Source of the DNA: DATARH01 sp036268075
Lineage (GTDB): Bacteria; Pseudomonadota; Alphaproteobacteria; ATCC43930; CGMCC-115725
Assembly (NCBI GenBank): GCA_036268075.1
Contig: DATAUV010000117.1
Coordinates: 124,001 to 188,000 of the forward strand
Length of the DNA: 64,000 nt
Direction: 5' to 3'
This document shows, piece by piece, positions 26,254 through 35,083 of the stretch. The position numbers were made by a program, and so were the translations under genes. The notes under the pieces are model-generated. The model had not been told where the DNA came from and did not search any database. It worked only from the letters and a program-made list of their open reading frames with translations. Position 1 is the first letter of the stretch, and each line of letters begins with the position of its first letter.

Positions 26254-27486
26254 ATGAACCGGCTCCTCGAAGACCTGCGCATCGTCGAAATCTCGGCCTT
26301 TGTCGCGGCGCCGCTCGGCGGCATGACGATGGCGCAGATGGGCGCCGAGGTGATCCGCATCGACCCGATCGGCGGCGGCATCGACCATTACCGTTGGCCG
26401 GTCGCCGCGAACGGCGCGAGCCTTTACTGGGCCGGACTCAACAAGGCGAAGCGCTCGGCCGCGCTCGCGCTCGACAAACCTGAGGGGCGGGAACTGGCGC
26501 AAGCGCTGGCGACCGCGCCCGGCCCGGGCGGCGGGATCGTGCTGACCAATCTGCCGCCGCTGCCCGGCCTCGACTACGCGAGCCTCAAGGCCCGGCGCGA
26601 CGACATGATCCTGCTGCGCCTTCTCGGCAACCGCGACGGCTCGGCGGCGGTCGACTACACCGTCAACGCGGCGAGCGGGTTCCCGCTAGTGACAGGACCC
26701 ACTCTGGATAAAGGGGGCGGCGGCGCCCCTATCAATCATGTGCTGCCCGCCTGGGACATCGCCGCGGGGCTCTATCTCGCGACCGCGCTGCTCGCCGCCG
26801 AGCGTCACCGCACCCGCACCGGCAACGGGCAGGAGGTCGTCGCCGCGCTTTCCGATGTCGCGCTCGGGATGGTCGGGCATCTCGGCTATATCGGCGACAT
26901 CCGGATCAACGGCACGTCTCGTCCGGCGCTCGGCAACGACCTTTACGGCAGCTTCGGGCGCGATTTCGGCACCAGGGACGGGCGGCGGATCATGGTGATC
27001 GCGCTGACCCCGCGGCAATGGCGCGGGCTCGGCCGCGCGACCGGGCTCGCCGACGATTTCGCCCGGGCCTGCGCCAAGCTCGGCGCCGACCCGGACACCG
27101 AAGCCGGCCGCTTCGCGGCGCGTGACGCGATCGCCGCTCTCTTGGCGCCGTGGTGCGAGGCGCGCACGCTGGCCGAAATCGAAACTACATTCGCCGGCGC
27201 CGGCGTCCTCTGGGGTCCGTTCCAGGATTTCGCCACGCTGGTCGCGAGCGACCCGCGCTGCTCCCCCACCAACCCGATGTTCGCCGAGGTGGACCAGCCC
27301 GGCATCGGCCCCTATCTCGCCCCCGGCCTCCCGCTAGACTTCGCCGCCTCCCCGCGCGAGCCGACCCGCCCGGCGCCCCGGCTCGGGCAGGACACGGATG
27401 CGGTGCTGGGCGAAGTACTGGGGCTTTCGACAGCGGAGATCGGGCGATTGCACGATCAAGGGGTGGTCGCCGGACCTAAGGACTGA
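26254..27486 (+). CDS. Family III CoA transferase, 2-methylfumaryl-CoA isomerase (Mct)-like
   Basis: The 410-residue protein has the CaiB/BaiF fold. It resembles Chloroflexus Mct, which moves CoA within mesaconyl-CoA from C1 to C4: SAFVAAPLGGMTMAQMGAE, DPIGGGIDHYRWPV, NHVLPAWDIAAG with the catalytic Asp near 168, GSFGRDFGTRDGRR and GLSTAEIGRLHDQGVVAGP at the end. The match is from memory, not a search. The other genes of the 3-hydroxypropionate bicycle are not in view. The stop codon lies in a half copy of the dispersed GATGGG repeat. Confidence 0.8.
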   Translation: MNRLLEDLRIVEISAFVAAPLGGMTMAQMGAEVIRIDPIGGGIDHYRWPVAANGASLYWAGLNKAKRSAALALDKPEGRELAQALATAPGPGGGIVLTNLPPLPGLDYASLKARRDDMILLRLLGNRDGSAAVDYTVNAASGFPLVTGPTLDKGGGGAPINHVLPAWDIAAGLYLATALLAAERHRTRTGNGQEVVAALSDVALGMVGHLGYIGDIRINGTSRPALGNDLYGSFGRDFGTRDGRRIMVIALTPRQWRGLGRATGLADDFARACAKLGADPDTEAGRFAARDAIAALLAPWCEARTLAEIETTFAGAGVLWGPFQDFATLVASDPRCSPTNPMFAEVDQPGIGPYLAPGLPLDFAASPREPTRPAPRLGQDTDAVLGEVLGLSTAEIGRLHDQGVVAGPKD

Positions 27487-27503
27487 GCGCAGCGAAACCC
27501 ATT
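27483..27503. repeat. Half copy of dispersed GATGGG-type repeat
   Basis: CTGAGCGCAGCGAAACCCATT matches one arm of the inverted repeat at 7678-7751. It overlaps the CoA transferase stop codon. Confidence 0.6.
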
Positions 27504-27516
27504 AAATTACCGCCCC

Positions 27517-27762
27517 CTACTCCCCCCGCTCGGCGTCGCGGATTTCGCGGAGCACGTCGCGCACGTTGCGCGCGGTGCGGAGCTTGCGGCCGATATCGGG
27601 GGCGAGGCGGAGATCGCCTTCGGTGTCGAGGAACCCGGCCTCGGTGTCGGGCGGCAACTCGCGCAGCACCTCGGCGAAGGCGCGGAAGATCGCCTCGACA
27701 TCCTTCGCCTCGAGCCGCCGCTCTCGTGCCAACCTGGTCTCCCTGCCGCCGACCTCGAACAC
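27517..27762 (-). CDS. Hypothetical protein (81 aa)
   Basis: A short helical, charged protein (RLARERRLEAKDVEAIFRAF, then DTEGDLRLAPDIGRKLRTAR) starting at GTG 27762. It lies 31 nt after the radical SAM gene on the same strand and uses similar codons, so it is probably expressed with it. I do not recognise a family. Confidence 0.6.
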   Translation of the reverse strand: MFEVGGRETRLARERRLEAKDVEAIFRAFAEVLRELPPDTEAGFLDTEGDLRLAPDIGRKLRTARNVRDVLREIRDAERGE

Positions 27763-27792
27763 TAACGAGAACGGGCAACCGGGGCCAGACGC

Positions 27793-28875
27793 TCAAAACA
27801 GCGCGAGCTGGTCGCCGGCGCGCGGCGGCGGGCGGAACTTGGTGGAGTCGAGCATCTCGATGTCGCGGCGGCGGAAGCCGAGGCGGCGGCAGGCTTTGTC
27901 GAAGCGCGAGGCGAGCAGCGCCGCGTAGGGCCCCGAGCCGATCATCCGGTTCGACCAGGCCGAATCGTACAGCCGCCCGCCATGCGCCTGCGCCACCAGC
28001 GACAGCACGTGCGAGGCCTTGTTCGGCTCGTGCTCCTCGAGCCATTCCTTGAACAGCGCTTTCAGTTCGAGCGGCAGCCGCAGCATCGTGTAGGCGGCCG
28101 TGACCGCGCCGGCCCCGCGCGCCTTTTCGAGGATCGACTCCATCTCGCTGTCGTTGAGCGCCGGGATCATCGGCGCGGTCATGACGCCTGTCGGGATGCC
28201 GGCCTTGGCGAGCGCGGCGATTGCCTCGAGCCGGCGCTCCGGCGTCGACGCGCGCGGCTCCATGACCCGGGCGAGCCTGCGGTCGAGCGTCGTCACCGAT
28301 ATCGCGACCACCGCGAGCTTTTCCGCCGCCATCTCCGACAGGATGTCGATGTCGCGCTGCACCAGCGCCGATTTGGTCACGATCGTCACCGGATGGCGGA
28401 AATCGCGCAGCACTTCGAGGATCGAGCGGGTGATGCCGAGCCGGCGTTCGGTCGGCTGGTAGGGGTCGGTGTTGCTGCCGAGCGCGAGCGGCTTGCAGCT
28501 ATACCCCTTGCGCGACAATTCCTGCACCAACAGCGCAGCGGCTTGCGGCTTGTAGAAGATGCGGCTCTCGAAATCGAGGCCCGGCGACAGGCCGAGATAG
28601 GCATGGCTCGGTCGGGCATAGCAATAGATGCAGCCGTGCTCGCAGCCGCGATACGGGTTGATGGAGCGGTCGAAACCGATATCGGGCGACGTATTGCGCG
28701 CGATGATCGTCCGCGTGGCGTCGATGCTGAGCCGTGTCTGCAGCGGCGCCGGGTCGGGATCGGCCGACCCCCAGCCGTCGTCGAACGCGACGCGCTCTTC
28801 GCTCTCGAACCGCCCGGAGGCGTTGGTGACTGCACCGCGTCCCTTGCGCGGCGGGGGGATGGCCGGCATATCCAT
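27793..28875 (-). CDS. Radical SAM protein (PA0069/SplB-like family)
   Basis: The cluster motif CEHGCIYCYA (C-x3-C-x2-C, near residue 80) is that of radical SAM enzymes. Following segments, YKPQAAALLVQELSRKGY, LGSNTDPYQPTERRLGITR and TKSALVQRDIDIL, match the PA0069-type group. Function is unknown; a radical repair or modification role has been supposed. ATG 28875 or 28869 is preferred; a TTG at 28905 is also open, and the divergent glycosyltransferase starts at 28896. About 360 residues. Confidence 0.88.
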   Translation of the reverse strand: MDMPAIPPPRKGRGAVTNASGRFESEERVAFDDGWGSADPDPAPLQTRLSIDATRTIIARNTSPDIGFDRSINPYRGCEHGCIYCYARPSHAYLGLSPGLDFESRIFYKPQAAALLVQELSRKGYSCKPLALGSNTDPYQPTERRLGITRSILEVLRDFRHPVTIVTKSALVQRDIDILSEMAAEKLAVVAISVTTLDRRLARVMEPRASTPERRLEAIAALAKAGIPTGVMTAPMIPALNDSEMESILEKARGAGAVTAAYTMLRLPLELKALFKEWLEEHEPNKASHVLSLVAQAHGGRLYDSAWSNRMIGSGPYAALLASRFDKACRRLGFRRRDIEMLDSTKFRPPPRAGDQLALF

Positions 28876-28895
28876 ATTGCGAAGATACGCCGGCG

Positions 28896-29570
28896 ATGAG
28901 AACAATACAAGAACATCTTGATCTATGCATCGTCATCCCGACGCTCAACGCTGCCGGGACGCTGGGCGATTGCCTCACCGCGCTGGGCAGCCACGTGATC
29001 GTCGTCGCGGATGGCGGCTCTGACGATGGCACTGTCGCCGTCGCGGAGGCGCACGGGGCCGGCGCGATCCGGACGCCGCGTGGGCGCGGGCAACAGATGG
29101 CCGCCGGGGCGAAGGCGGCGAGCGGGAACTGGCTCCTGTTCCTCCACGCCGACTGCCGGCTGGAGGCCGGGTGGCAATCGGCGGTCGCTGCGTTCACCAA
29201 TGATCCCACCCGTGCGGGATATTTCGACCTCGCGCTCGATGACCCGGCTCCGGCAGCGCGGCGGGTCGAACGGCTGGTGGCGTGGCGCTGCCGCAATTTC
29301 GGCCTGGCCTATGGAGACCAGGGCCTGCTGATCTCGCGCGCGCTGTACGATTCCGTCGGCGGCTATGCCGAAATACCGCTGATGGAGGATGTCGACCTGG
29401 CCCGCCGCCTCGGCCGCAAGCGGTTGGCGCCGATCGGCGCGAAGATCACCGCTTCGGCCCGGCGCTATCGCGACGGCGGCTACATCCGGCGGCCCCTGCG
29501 CAATCTGTGCTGCCTGTCGCTGTATTTCGCCGGCGTCGCCCCTCATCGCATCGCGCGGCTCTACGGATGA
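28896..29570 (+). CDS. Family 2 glycosyltransferase (TIGR04283 type)
   Basis: The GT-A fold is shown by LCIVIPTLNAAGTLGDCL, VVADGGSDDGTVAVAEAHGA and the metal-binding LLFLHADCRLE. The pairing with the next gene is the known TIGR04283/TIGR04282 couple, sometimes linked to arsenosugar or surface glycan synthesis. 224 residues. ATG 28896 is used. Confidence 0.85.
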   Translation: MRTIQEHLDLCIVIPTLNAAGTLGDCLTALGSHVIVVADGGSDDGTVAVAEAHGAGAIRTPRGRGQQMAAGAKAASGNWLLFLHADCRLEAGWQSAVAAFTNDPTRAGYFDLALDDPAPAARRVERLVAWRCRNFGLAYGDQGLLISRALYDSVGGYAEIPLMEDVDLARRLGRKRLAPIGAKITASARRYRDGGYIRRPLRNLCCLSLYFAGVAPHRIARLYG

Positions 29571-30133
29571 GGGGACACCTGCTGCTGTTCCTGCGGGCGC
29601 CGATGCTGGGCCGCGGCAAGCGCCGTCTCGCGGCCGCGATCGGCGATGTCGCGGCAGTCCGGTTCGAGCGGCTGATGATCGCCCGCCTCACCTGCCGGCT
29701 CGGCCGCGACCCGCGCTGGCGGCTGCGCCTTGTCGTCACCCCCGACCGCGGCCGCCCGCGGGGTGCGTTGCCGCAAGGGCGCGGCGATCTCGGTGTGCGG
29801 ATGCACCGCGCCCTCGCCGCCGGCCCGCCCGGCCCAAAGCTCCTCATTGGCGCCGACATCCCGTCTCTCGCCGCCGAGCACATCGCCAACGCATTCCGGC
29901 TGCTCGGCGATCACGATGTGGTCTTCGGCCCGGCCGAGGACGGCGGCTACTGGCTCGTCGGCGCCCGCCATCGGATGCCGCGTTTCGGCAAGGTGCGGTG
30001 GTCGAGTGCTCATGCGTTGGACGATACGCTCGCCTATCTGCCGAAGCGGATATCGGTCGGTTTTGCCGAGACGCTGGGGGATGTCGACGACGGGAAATCG
30101 TACCGGCGGTTCGCGGCGACGCGCGGGTTTTGA
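29567..30133 (+). CDS. DUF2064/TIGR04282 nucleotidyl/glycosyltransferase-like protein
   Basis: The ATG overlaps the stop of the preceding glycosyltransferase (ATGA), so the two are coupled. LLLFLRAPMLGRGKRRLAAA, IGADIPSLAAEHI, VVFGPAEDGGYWLVGAR and GDVDDGKSYRRFAA are the family signatures. 188 residues. It probably acts with its neighbour on the same small glycan or glycolipid. Confidence 0.87.
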   Translation: MRGHLLLFLRAPMLGRGKRRLAAAIGDVAAVRFERLMIARLTCRLGRDPRWRLRLVVTPDRGRPRGALPQGRGDLGVRMHRALAAGPPGPKLLIGADIPSLAAEHIANAFRLLGDHDVVFGPAEDGGYWLVGARHRMPRFGKVRWSSAHALDDTLAYLPKRISVGFAETLGDVDDGKSYRRFAATRGF

Positions 30134-30158
30134 TGGGCTGAGCGTAGCGAAGCCCATC
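30132..30158. repeat. Dispersed palindrome (GATGGGCT type)
   Basis: GATGGGCT at 30132 pairs with AGCCCATC ending at 30158 across GAGCGTAGCGA. It is a single-unit copy of the family at 7678, placed between convergent genes, and overlaps the stop codon at 30133. Confidence 0.7.
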
Positions 30159-30169
30159 GTTTTTCCCGG

Positions 30170-30697
30170 CTACTTCTCCTGCAACCGCGGCATCAGCTCG
30201 ACGAAATTGCACGGTCGAAAACGGTTGTCGAGCTGGTGGACGAGGATGCCGTCCCAGCCGTCGCGGCAGGCGCCGGGTGAGCCGGGCAGCGCGAACAGGT
30301 AGGTGCCGCCGGCGACCCCGCCGGTGGCGCGGCTCTGGATCGTCGAGCTGCCGATCTTCTCGTAGCTCTGCCAGCGGAACAGTTCGCCGAACCCGGATAT
30401 CTCCTTTTCGTAGACGCTCTGGAACGCTTCGGGCGTCACGTCGCGGCCGGTGACCCCGGTGCCGCCGGTGGAAATGACCACATCGATCTCGGGATCGGCG
30501 ATCCACTCCTTGAGCTGGGCGACGATCGCGGCAAAATCGTCACGGATGATCTTGCGCCGGGCGACACTGTGGCCGGCCGCGGCCACGCGTTCCGCTAGCG
30601 TGTCGCCGGAGCGGTCGTCGGCGGCGGTGCGCGTGTCCGAGATGGTCAGGATCGCGATGTTGACGGCGAGGAACGGCCGGTCGAGGTTCAGCGGCAT
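30170..30697 (-). CDS. moaB: Molybdenum cofactor biosynthesis protein B
   Basis: MoaB/MogA-fold protein of 175 residues that adenylates molybdopterin or supports that step. VVISTGGTGVTGRDVTPEAF and GGVAGGTYLFALPGSPGACR are the MPT-binding loops, and ILTISDTRTAADDRSG is the family N-terminus. A GGAGTG site precedes ATG 30697. It follows the uracil-DNA glycosylase gene by 4 nt. Confidence 0.93.
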   Translation of the reverse strand: MPLNLDRPFLAVNIAILTISDTRTAADDRSGDTLAERVAAAGHSVARRKIIRDDFAAIVAQLKEWIADPEIDVVISTGGTGVTGRDVTPEAFQSVYEKEISGFGELFRWQSYEKIGSSTIQSRATGGVAGGTYLFALPGSPGACRDGWDGILVHQLDNRFRPCNFVELMPRLQEK

Positions 30698-30701
30698 CGC
30701 A

Positions 30702-31550
30702 TCACTCCGTTTGCAATCGTGCCTTTAACGCCAGGAGGTCGCGCCACGCGTCGCGCTTGCGCTCCGGGCTGCGCAACAGGAAGGCCGGGTGAAACATCGG
30801 CAGAGTCGGCACCGGCGCGTCGAGGCCGGGCACGGCGAGATCAAACCAGCGCCCGCGCAGCCGGGTGATGCCCTCGGTGAGCGGCAACAGCGTGCTCGCG
30901 GCGGTGCCGCCCGCCAGCACCAGCACCTTCGGCCGGGCCAGCGCGATGTGGCGCAGCACAAACGGCAGGCAGGTCGCGATCTCGGCCGTCGTCGGCTTGC
31001 GGTTGCCGGGCGGGCGCCAGTAGATGACGTTGGTGATCTGCACCCCGTTGCGGTCCATGCCGATCGCCGCCAGCATCCGGTCGAGAAGCTGCCCGGCCCG
31101 GCCGACAAAAGGCTTTCCGAGCCGGTCCTCGTCGGCCCCCGGCGCCTCGCCGATGATCATCACCGGCGCCGCGACGTTGCCGTCGACAAAGACCGTGTTG
31201 GTCGCGGTACGTTTCAGCGGGCAGTCGTCGAAACCGTGGACGAGGGCGGCCAGCGCCTCGATCGTCTCCGCCCCGGCCGCCAGAGCCCGCGCCGATTGCG
31301 CCGCCTCGGCCAGCGATTCGGCGAAGGTGTTGGGCGGGGCGACGGGCGCGGCGGCGGGGCGCGGCGACCGCGGTGCGGAGGGCGTCGGTGCGGAGGGCGG
31401 CGGGGCGGATCGCGGCGGCGGTGGCGGCGGCGCCGTGAGCCGGTCGAGCGCGATGGCGTCGATCGCCTCGTCCGCGCCCATCTCGACCTGCCAGCGCAAC
31501 AGCGCGAGGACGGCGGTGCGATCGAGGGAGGACATATCCGGCGTCGGCAT
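30702..31550 (-). CDS. Uracil-DNA glycosylase (family 4/5-like)
   Basis: The enzyme removes uracil from DNA to start base-excision repair. Motif 1 GEAPGADEDRLGKPFVGRAG and the catalytic-side motif HPAFLL are present, with TNVIYWRPPGNRKPT between. Residues about 40-75 form a Pro/Ala/Ser linker not found in short members. Only two cysteines occur in the whole protein (DDCPLK and ATCLPF), so the four-Cys iron-sulfur site of classic family 4 enzymes cannot form as usual. 282 residues from ATG 31550. Confidence 0.88.
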   Translation of the reverse strand: MPTPDMSSLDRTAVLALLRWQVEMGADEAIDAIALDRLTAPPPPPPRSAPPPSAPTPSAPRSPRPAAAPVAPPNTFAESLAEAAQSARALAAGAETIEALAALVHGFDDCPLKRTATNTVFVDGNVAAPVMIIGEAPGADEDRLGKPFVGRAGQLLDRMLAAIGMDRNGVQITNVIYWRPPGNRKPTTAEIATCLPFVLRHIALARPKVLVLAGGTAASTLLPLTEGITRLRGRWFDLAVPGLDAPVPTLPMFHPAFLLRSPERKRDAWRDLLALKARLQTE

Positions 31551-31571
31551 GATCTGAGACTAGCGGCATCC

Positions 31572-31643
31572 GATGGGTTTCGCGATGCTCAACCATCCTA
31601 CGGCGCCGGATCTGTAGAACGGGCCTAGCGAAGCAAAACCCAT
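31572..31643. repeat. Dispersed inverted repeat (GATGGGTTTCGC type), degenerate
   Basis: GATGGGTTTCGCGATGCTCA (from 31572) and the inverted GGGCCTAGCGAAGCAAAACC with CCATTG (to 31643) form a worn copy of the 7678 repeat, including the central CATCCTACG. It sits between divergent genes. Confidence 0.65.
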
Positions 31644-31696
31644 TGCGCTGTCATTCCGATTATAATCCGCGCATCCGAACGAATGAGGCAACGCCG

Positions 31697-33337
31697 GTGC
31701 CAGAGGCCGAAACAGAACAACGCGAGCGGATGGAGTATGACGTGGTTATCGTCGGCGGTGGCCCGGCCGGGCTGTCGGCGGCGATCCGGCTGAAGCAGCT
31801 CGCCGCCGAGGCCGGCAGCGAGCTCGGCGTGTGCGTCGTCGAGAAGGGCTCGGAGGTCGGCGCGCACATCCTGTCGGGCGCGGTGTTCGACCCGAGGGCG
31901 CTGGCCGAGCTGATCCCGGATTGGCGCGAGCGCGGGGCGCCGCTCGACACGCCCGCGACCGACGACCGCTTTCTCTACCTGACCGCGCGCGGCGCCTACC
32001 GCCTGCCGACCCCGCCGCAGATGCACAATCACGGCAACTACATCATCAGCCTCGGCAATGTCTGCCGCTGGCTGGCGACCCAGGCCGAGGAGCTGGGGGT
32101 CGAGATCTATCCGGGCTTCGCCGCCGCCGAGGTGCTTTACGACGAAAACGGCCGGGTGTGCGGCGTTGCGACCGGTGACATGGGGATCGGCAAGGACGGC
32201 AAGCAGACCGCGCAATATACCCGCGGCGTCGAGTTGCGCGCCCGCGAGACCCTCTTCGCCGAAGGCTGCCGCGGGTCGCTGACCAAGACGCTGGTGCAGC
32301 GTTTTCACCTGCGCGAGGGCCACGACCCGCAGACTTACGGTATCGGCATCAAGGAATTGTGGGACGTCGCGCCCGAGCAGTCGCAGCCGGGCAAGGTGAT
32401 CCACACGCTCGGCTGGCCGCTCGACAAAACGACCTATGGCGGCTCGTTCCTTTATCACCTCGACGGCGGCCAGGTCGCGGTCGGGTTCGTCATCGGGCTC
32501 GACTACAAGAACCCGTACCTGAACCCGTTCGAGGAGTTCCAGCGGTTCAAGACCCACCCCGCGATCCGCCCGACCTTCGAGGGCGGGCGGCGCATCGCCT
32601 ATGGCGCGCGAGCCTTGAATGAAGGCGGGTTCCAGTCGATCCCCGAGCTCGACTTCCCCGGCGGGGCGCTGATCGGATGTGCCGCCGGGTTTCTCAACGT
32701 GCCCAAGATCAAGGGCAGCCACACCGCGATGAAATCGGGAATGGTCGCGGCCGAGGCGGTGTTTGCGCGGCTTGGCGGCGACGAGAGGTCGCAGGTCGGC
32801 GCGGCGGTGCGGCGGAGCTGGGTGTGGGACGAGCTTTACCGCGTGCGCAACGTTCGGCCGGGGTTCCGCCTCGGGCTTTGGGCCGGGCTCGCTCATGCCG
32901 CGCTCGACACCTATGTGTTCCGTGGCCGGGCGCCCTGGACCTTGCACCACCACCCCGACCACAGCTCGCTGACGCGCGCCGACCAGGCGTCGCGGATCGC
33001 CTATCCCCGCCCCGACGGCAAGGTCAGCTTCGACCGGCTGTCATCGGTGTTCATCTCCAACACCAACCATGAGGAGAATCAGCCCGCGCATTTGAAACTG
33101 CGGGACCCCAGCAAGGCTATTTCCATCAATTATCGCCTCTACGACTCGCCCGAACAGCGCTATTGTCCCGCCGGGGTCTACGAGATCGTCCAGCCTGACG
33201 GGGCCGGCGAACCGCGATTGCAGATCAACGCGCAGAATTGCGTCCACTGCAAAACCTGCGACATCAAAGACCCCGAGCAAAACATCGACTGGGTCGTACC
33301 GGAGGGTGGCGGCGGGCCGAATTATCCGAACATGTAG
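31697..33337 (+). CDS. Electron transfer flavoprotein-ubiquinone oxidoreductase
   Basis: This inner-membrane-associated enzyme takes electrons from ETF (fatty-acid and amino-acid oxidation) to ubiquinone. The FAD loop VVIVGGGPAGLSAAIRL is near residue 14-30. The C-terminal [4Fe-4S] ligands are in RYCPAGVYE and CVHCKTCDIKDPEQNIDW. I choose GTG 31697, after GAGGCA, giving 546 residues; an ATG at 31643 would add 18 unlikely residues. Nearby CoA enzymes are consistent with acyl-CoA catabolism. Confidence 0.95.
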   Translation: MPEAETEQRERMEYDVVIVGGGPAGLSAAIRLKQLAAEAGSELGVCVVEKGSEVGAHILSGAVFDPRALAELIPDWRERGAPLDTPATDDRFLYLTARGAYRLPTPPQMHNHGNYIISLGNVCRWLATQAEELGVEIYPGFAAAEVLYDENGRVCGVATGDMGIGKDGKQTAQYTRGVELRARETLFAEGCRGSLTKTLVQRFHLREGHDPQTYGIGIKELWDVAPEQSQPGKVIHTLGWPLDKTTYGGSFLYHLDGGQVAVGFVIGLDYKNPYLNPFEEFQRFKTHPAIRPTFEGGRRIAYGARALNEGGFQSIPELDFPGGALIGCAAGFLNVPKIKGSHTAMKSGMVAAEAVFARLGGDERSQVGAAVRRSWVWDELYRVRNVRPGFRLGLWAGLAHAALDTYVFRGRAPWTLHHHPDHSSLTRADQASRIAYPRPDGKVSFDRLSSVFISNTNHEENQPAHLKLRDPSKAISINYRLYDSPEQRYCPAGVYEIVQPDGAGEPRLQINAQNCVHCKTCDIKDPEQNIDWVVPEGGGGPNYPNM

Positions 33338-33355
33338 GCATATGGATCGAGGCGA

Positions 33356-35083
33356 ATGCAGATCGTGACATTTTTAAAGAGAGCGGTCGTGGCGGCCGCA
33401 ATGTTGGCGGGCGGCACGGTCGCGGCAAACGCGGCGCAGAACCCGCCGGCGGGCGACCAGCCGGCGGTGGCAGATAACAGCCTCAGCGGCTACTACCTGG
33501 CCGGCAAGCATGCCCAGGCCGAGCGCGACTTCCTCGCGGCGGTCGGCTGGTACGAAAAGGCGATGGCGATCGATGCGAGCTCGCCGGAGCTGATCAGCCG
33601 CACCTTTCTGATGGAGGTGAGCGTCGGTCATTTCGACAAGGCGCGCGCGCTCGCCGCCGACGCGCTGAAGCTCGACCCCAGCGACGCGATGCCCCAGCTC
33701 GTCATCCTCGTGACCAAGCTCAAGACCGGCGACAAGGCCGGCGCGCTCAAGGCGGCGACCGCGCTGCCGCAAGATGGGCTGCACCGCTTTGTGACGCCGC
33801 TCGCGCTGGCCTGGACGCGGATCGCGAACGATGACCTGGCAGGGGCTGACACAGCCTTGCAGGGACTCGACAAGTTCAACGGGTTTGCGCCGCTGAAGGA
33901 ATTCCAGCTCGGCCTGCTCTACGACTATGCCGGGCAGCCGGCCAAGGCCGAGGAGCATTACACAAAGGCGCTCTCGGCGTCGGGCTCCCTCAACTGGCGG
34001 CTGACCGATGCCGTCGGCAATTTCTACGAGCGCAACGGCCGCGGCGCCGACGCAAAAAAGCTCTACGACCGCTTCATCACCGAAAACTCGGGCAGCGAGC
34101 TGGCGCAGTCGGTACTGTCCGCCCGCCCGCCGGGCGTCCCGGCGCCGACGGTTGCCTCGCCGGCGGACGGCTTCGCCGAGGCGATGTTCGACCTCGCAAG
34201 CGTGCTGAACCAGGCCGAAACCGTCGATTTGGCGTTGATCTACGACCGTTTCGCGCTTGAGCTGCGGCCGCATTTCCCACTCGCCCAGCTTTTGCTCGCC
34301 GATGCGCTGAGCGCCGAGAAGAAGCCCGAGCAGAGCCTTGCGGTACTGCAGGGAATCCCGAAGACCTCGGCCTATTCATGGTCCGCGGAACTGCGCGCGG
34401 CCGCCGACCTCGACACCCTCGACCGCGCCGACGACGCGATTGCGCAGCTCCAGCAGATGTCGCAGCAGCAGCCCAGGATGATTGGGGCCGAGCTCGAATT
34501 GGGAGACCTCCTGCGCGACAAGAAGCGGTTCGGCGACGCGGTCGTCGCCTATGACGAGGCGATCCGCCGTTCCGCCGCCGCCGGGCTGCCCGAGCGCTGG
34601 GCGATGTTCTACGACCGCGGCGTCGCGCTCGAACGCTCGCACCAATGGGACCGCGCCGAAGGCGACCTCCTGCACGCGCTGCAGCTCAAGCCGGATCAGC
34701 CGATGGTTCTGAACTATCTCGGCTATTCGTGGATCGACCGCGGCCAGAACCTCGATCGCGGGGTCAAGATGATCGAACAGGCGGTCGAGCTGCGGCCCGA
34801 TGACGGCTACATCATCGACAGTCTCGGCTGGGCGCATTACCGGATGGGCGATTATGCCGGCGCCGTCGGCTATCTCGAAAAGGCGGTCGAACTCGTGCCC
34901 GAAGACCCGACGATCAACGACCATTTGGGCGACGTCTATTGGCAAGTCGGGCGGCTGACGGAGGCGCGCTATCAATGGCGTCGGGCGCTGCAATTCGGGC
35001 CTGAGGAAAAGGAGATCAAGCCGATCGAGGCCAAGCTCGAACACGGCGTGACCGTCCCGGCCCGGTCGGAGCGGGGCGGCTGA
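33356..35083 (+). CDS. Secreted TPR-repeat protein
   Basis: A signal peptide (about 1-30, ending AANAA) precedes some ten tetratricopeptide repeats over 545 residues, e.g. YYLAGKHAQAERDFLAAVGW and LGWAHYRMGDYAGAVGYLEK. It is likely periplasmic and acts as a scaffold. It starts 18 nt after the ETF-QO stop and ispE begins within its stop codon, so the three may be one operon. Confidence 0.88.
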   Translation: MQIVTFLKRAVVAAAMLAGGTVAANAAQNPPAGDQPAVADNSLSGYYLAGKHAQAERDFLAAVGWYEKAMAIDASSPELISRTFLMEVSVGHFDKARALAADALKLDPSDAMPQLVILVTKLKTGDKAGALKAATALPQDGLHRFVTPLALAWTRIANDDLAGADTALQGLDKFNGFAPLKEFQLGLLYDYAGQPAKAEEHYTKALSASGSLNWRLTDAVGNFYERNGRGADAKKLYDRFITENSGSELAQSVLSARPPGVPAPTVASPADGFAEAMFDLASVLNQAETVDLALIYDRFALELRPHFPLAQLLLADALSAEKKPEQSLAVLQGIPKTSAYSWSAELRAAADLDTLDRADDAIAQLQQMSQQQPRMIGAELELGDLLRDKKRFGDAVVAYDEAIRRSAAAGLPERWAMFYDRGVALERSHQWDRAEGDLLHALQLKPDQPMVLNYLGYSWIDRGQNLDRGVKMIEQAVELRPDDGYIIDSLGWAHYRMGDYAGAVGYLEKAVELVPEDPTINDHLGDVYWQVGRLTEARYQWRRALQFGPEEKEIKPIEAKLEHGVTVPARSERGG

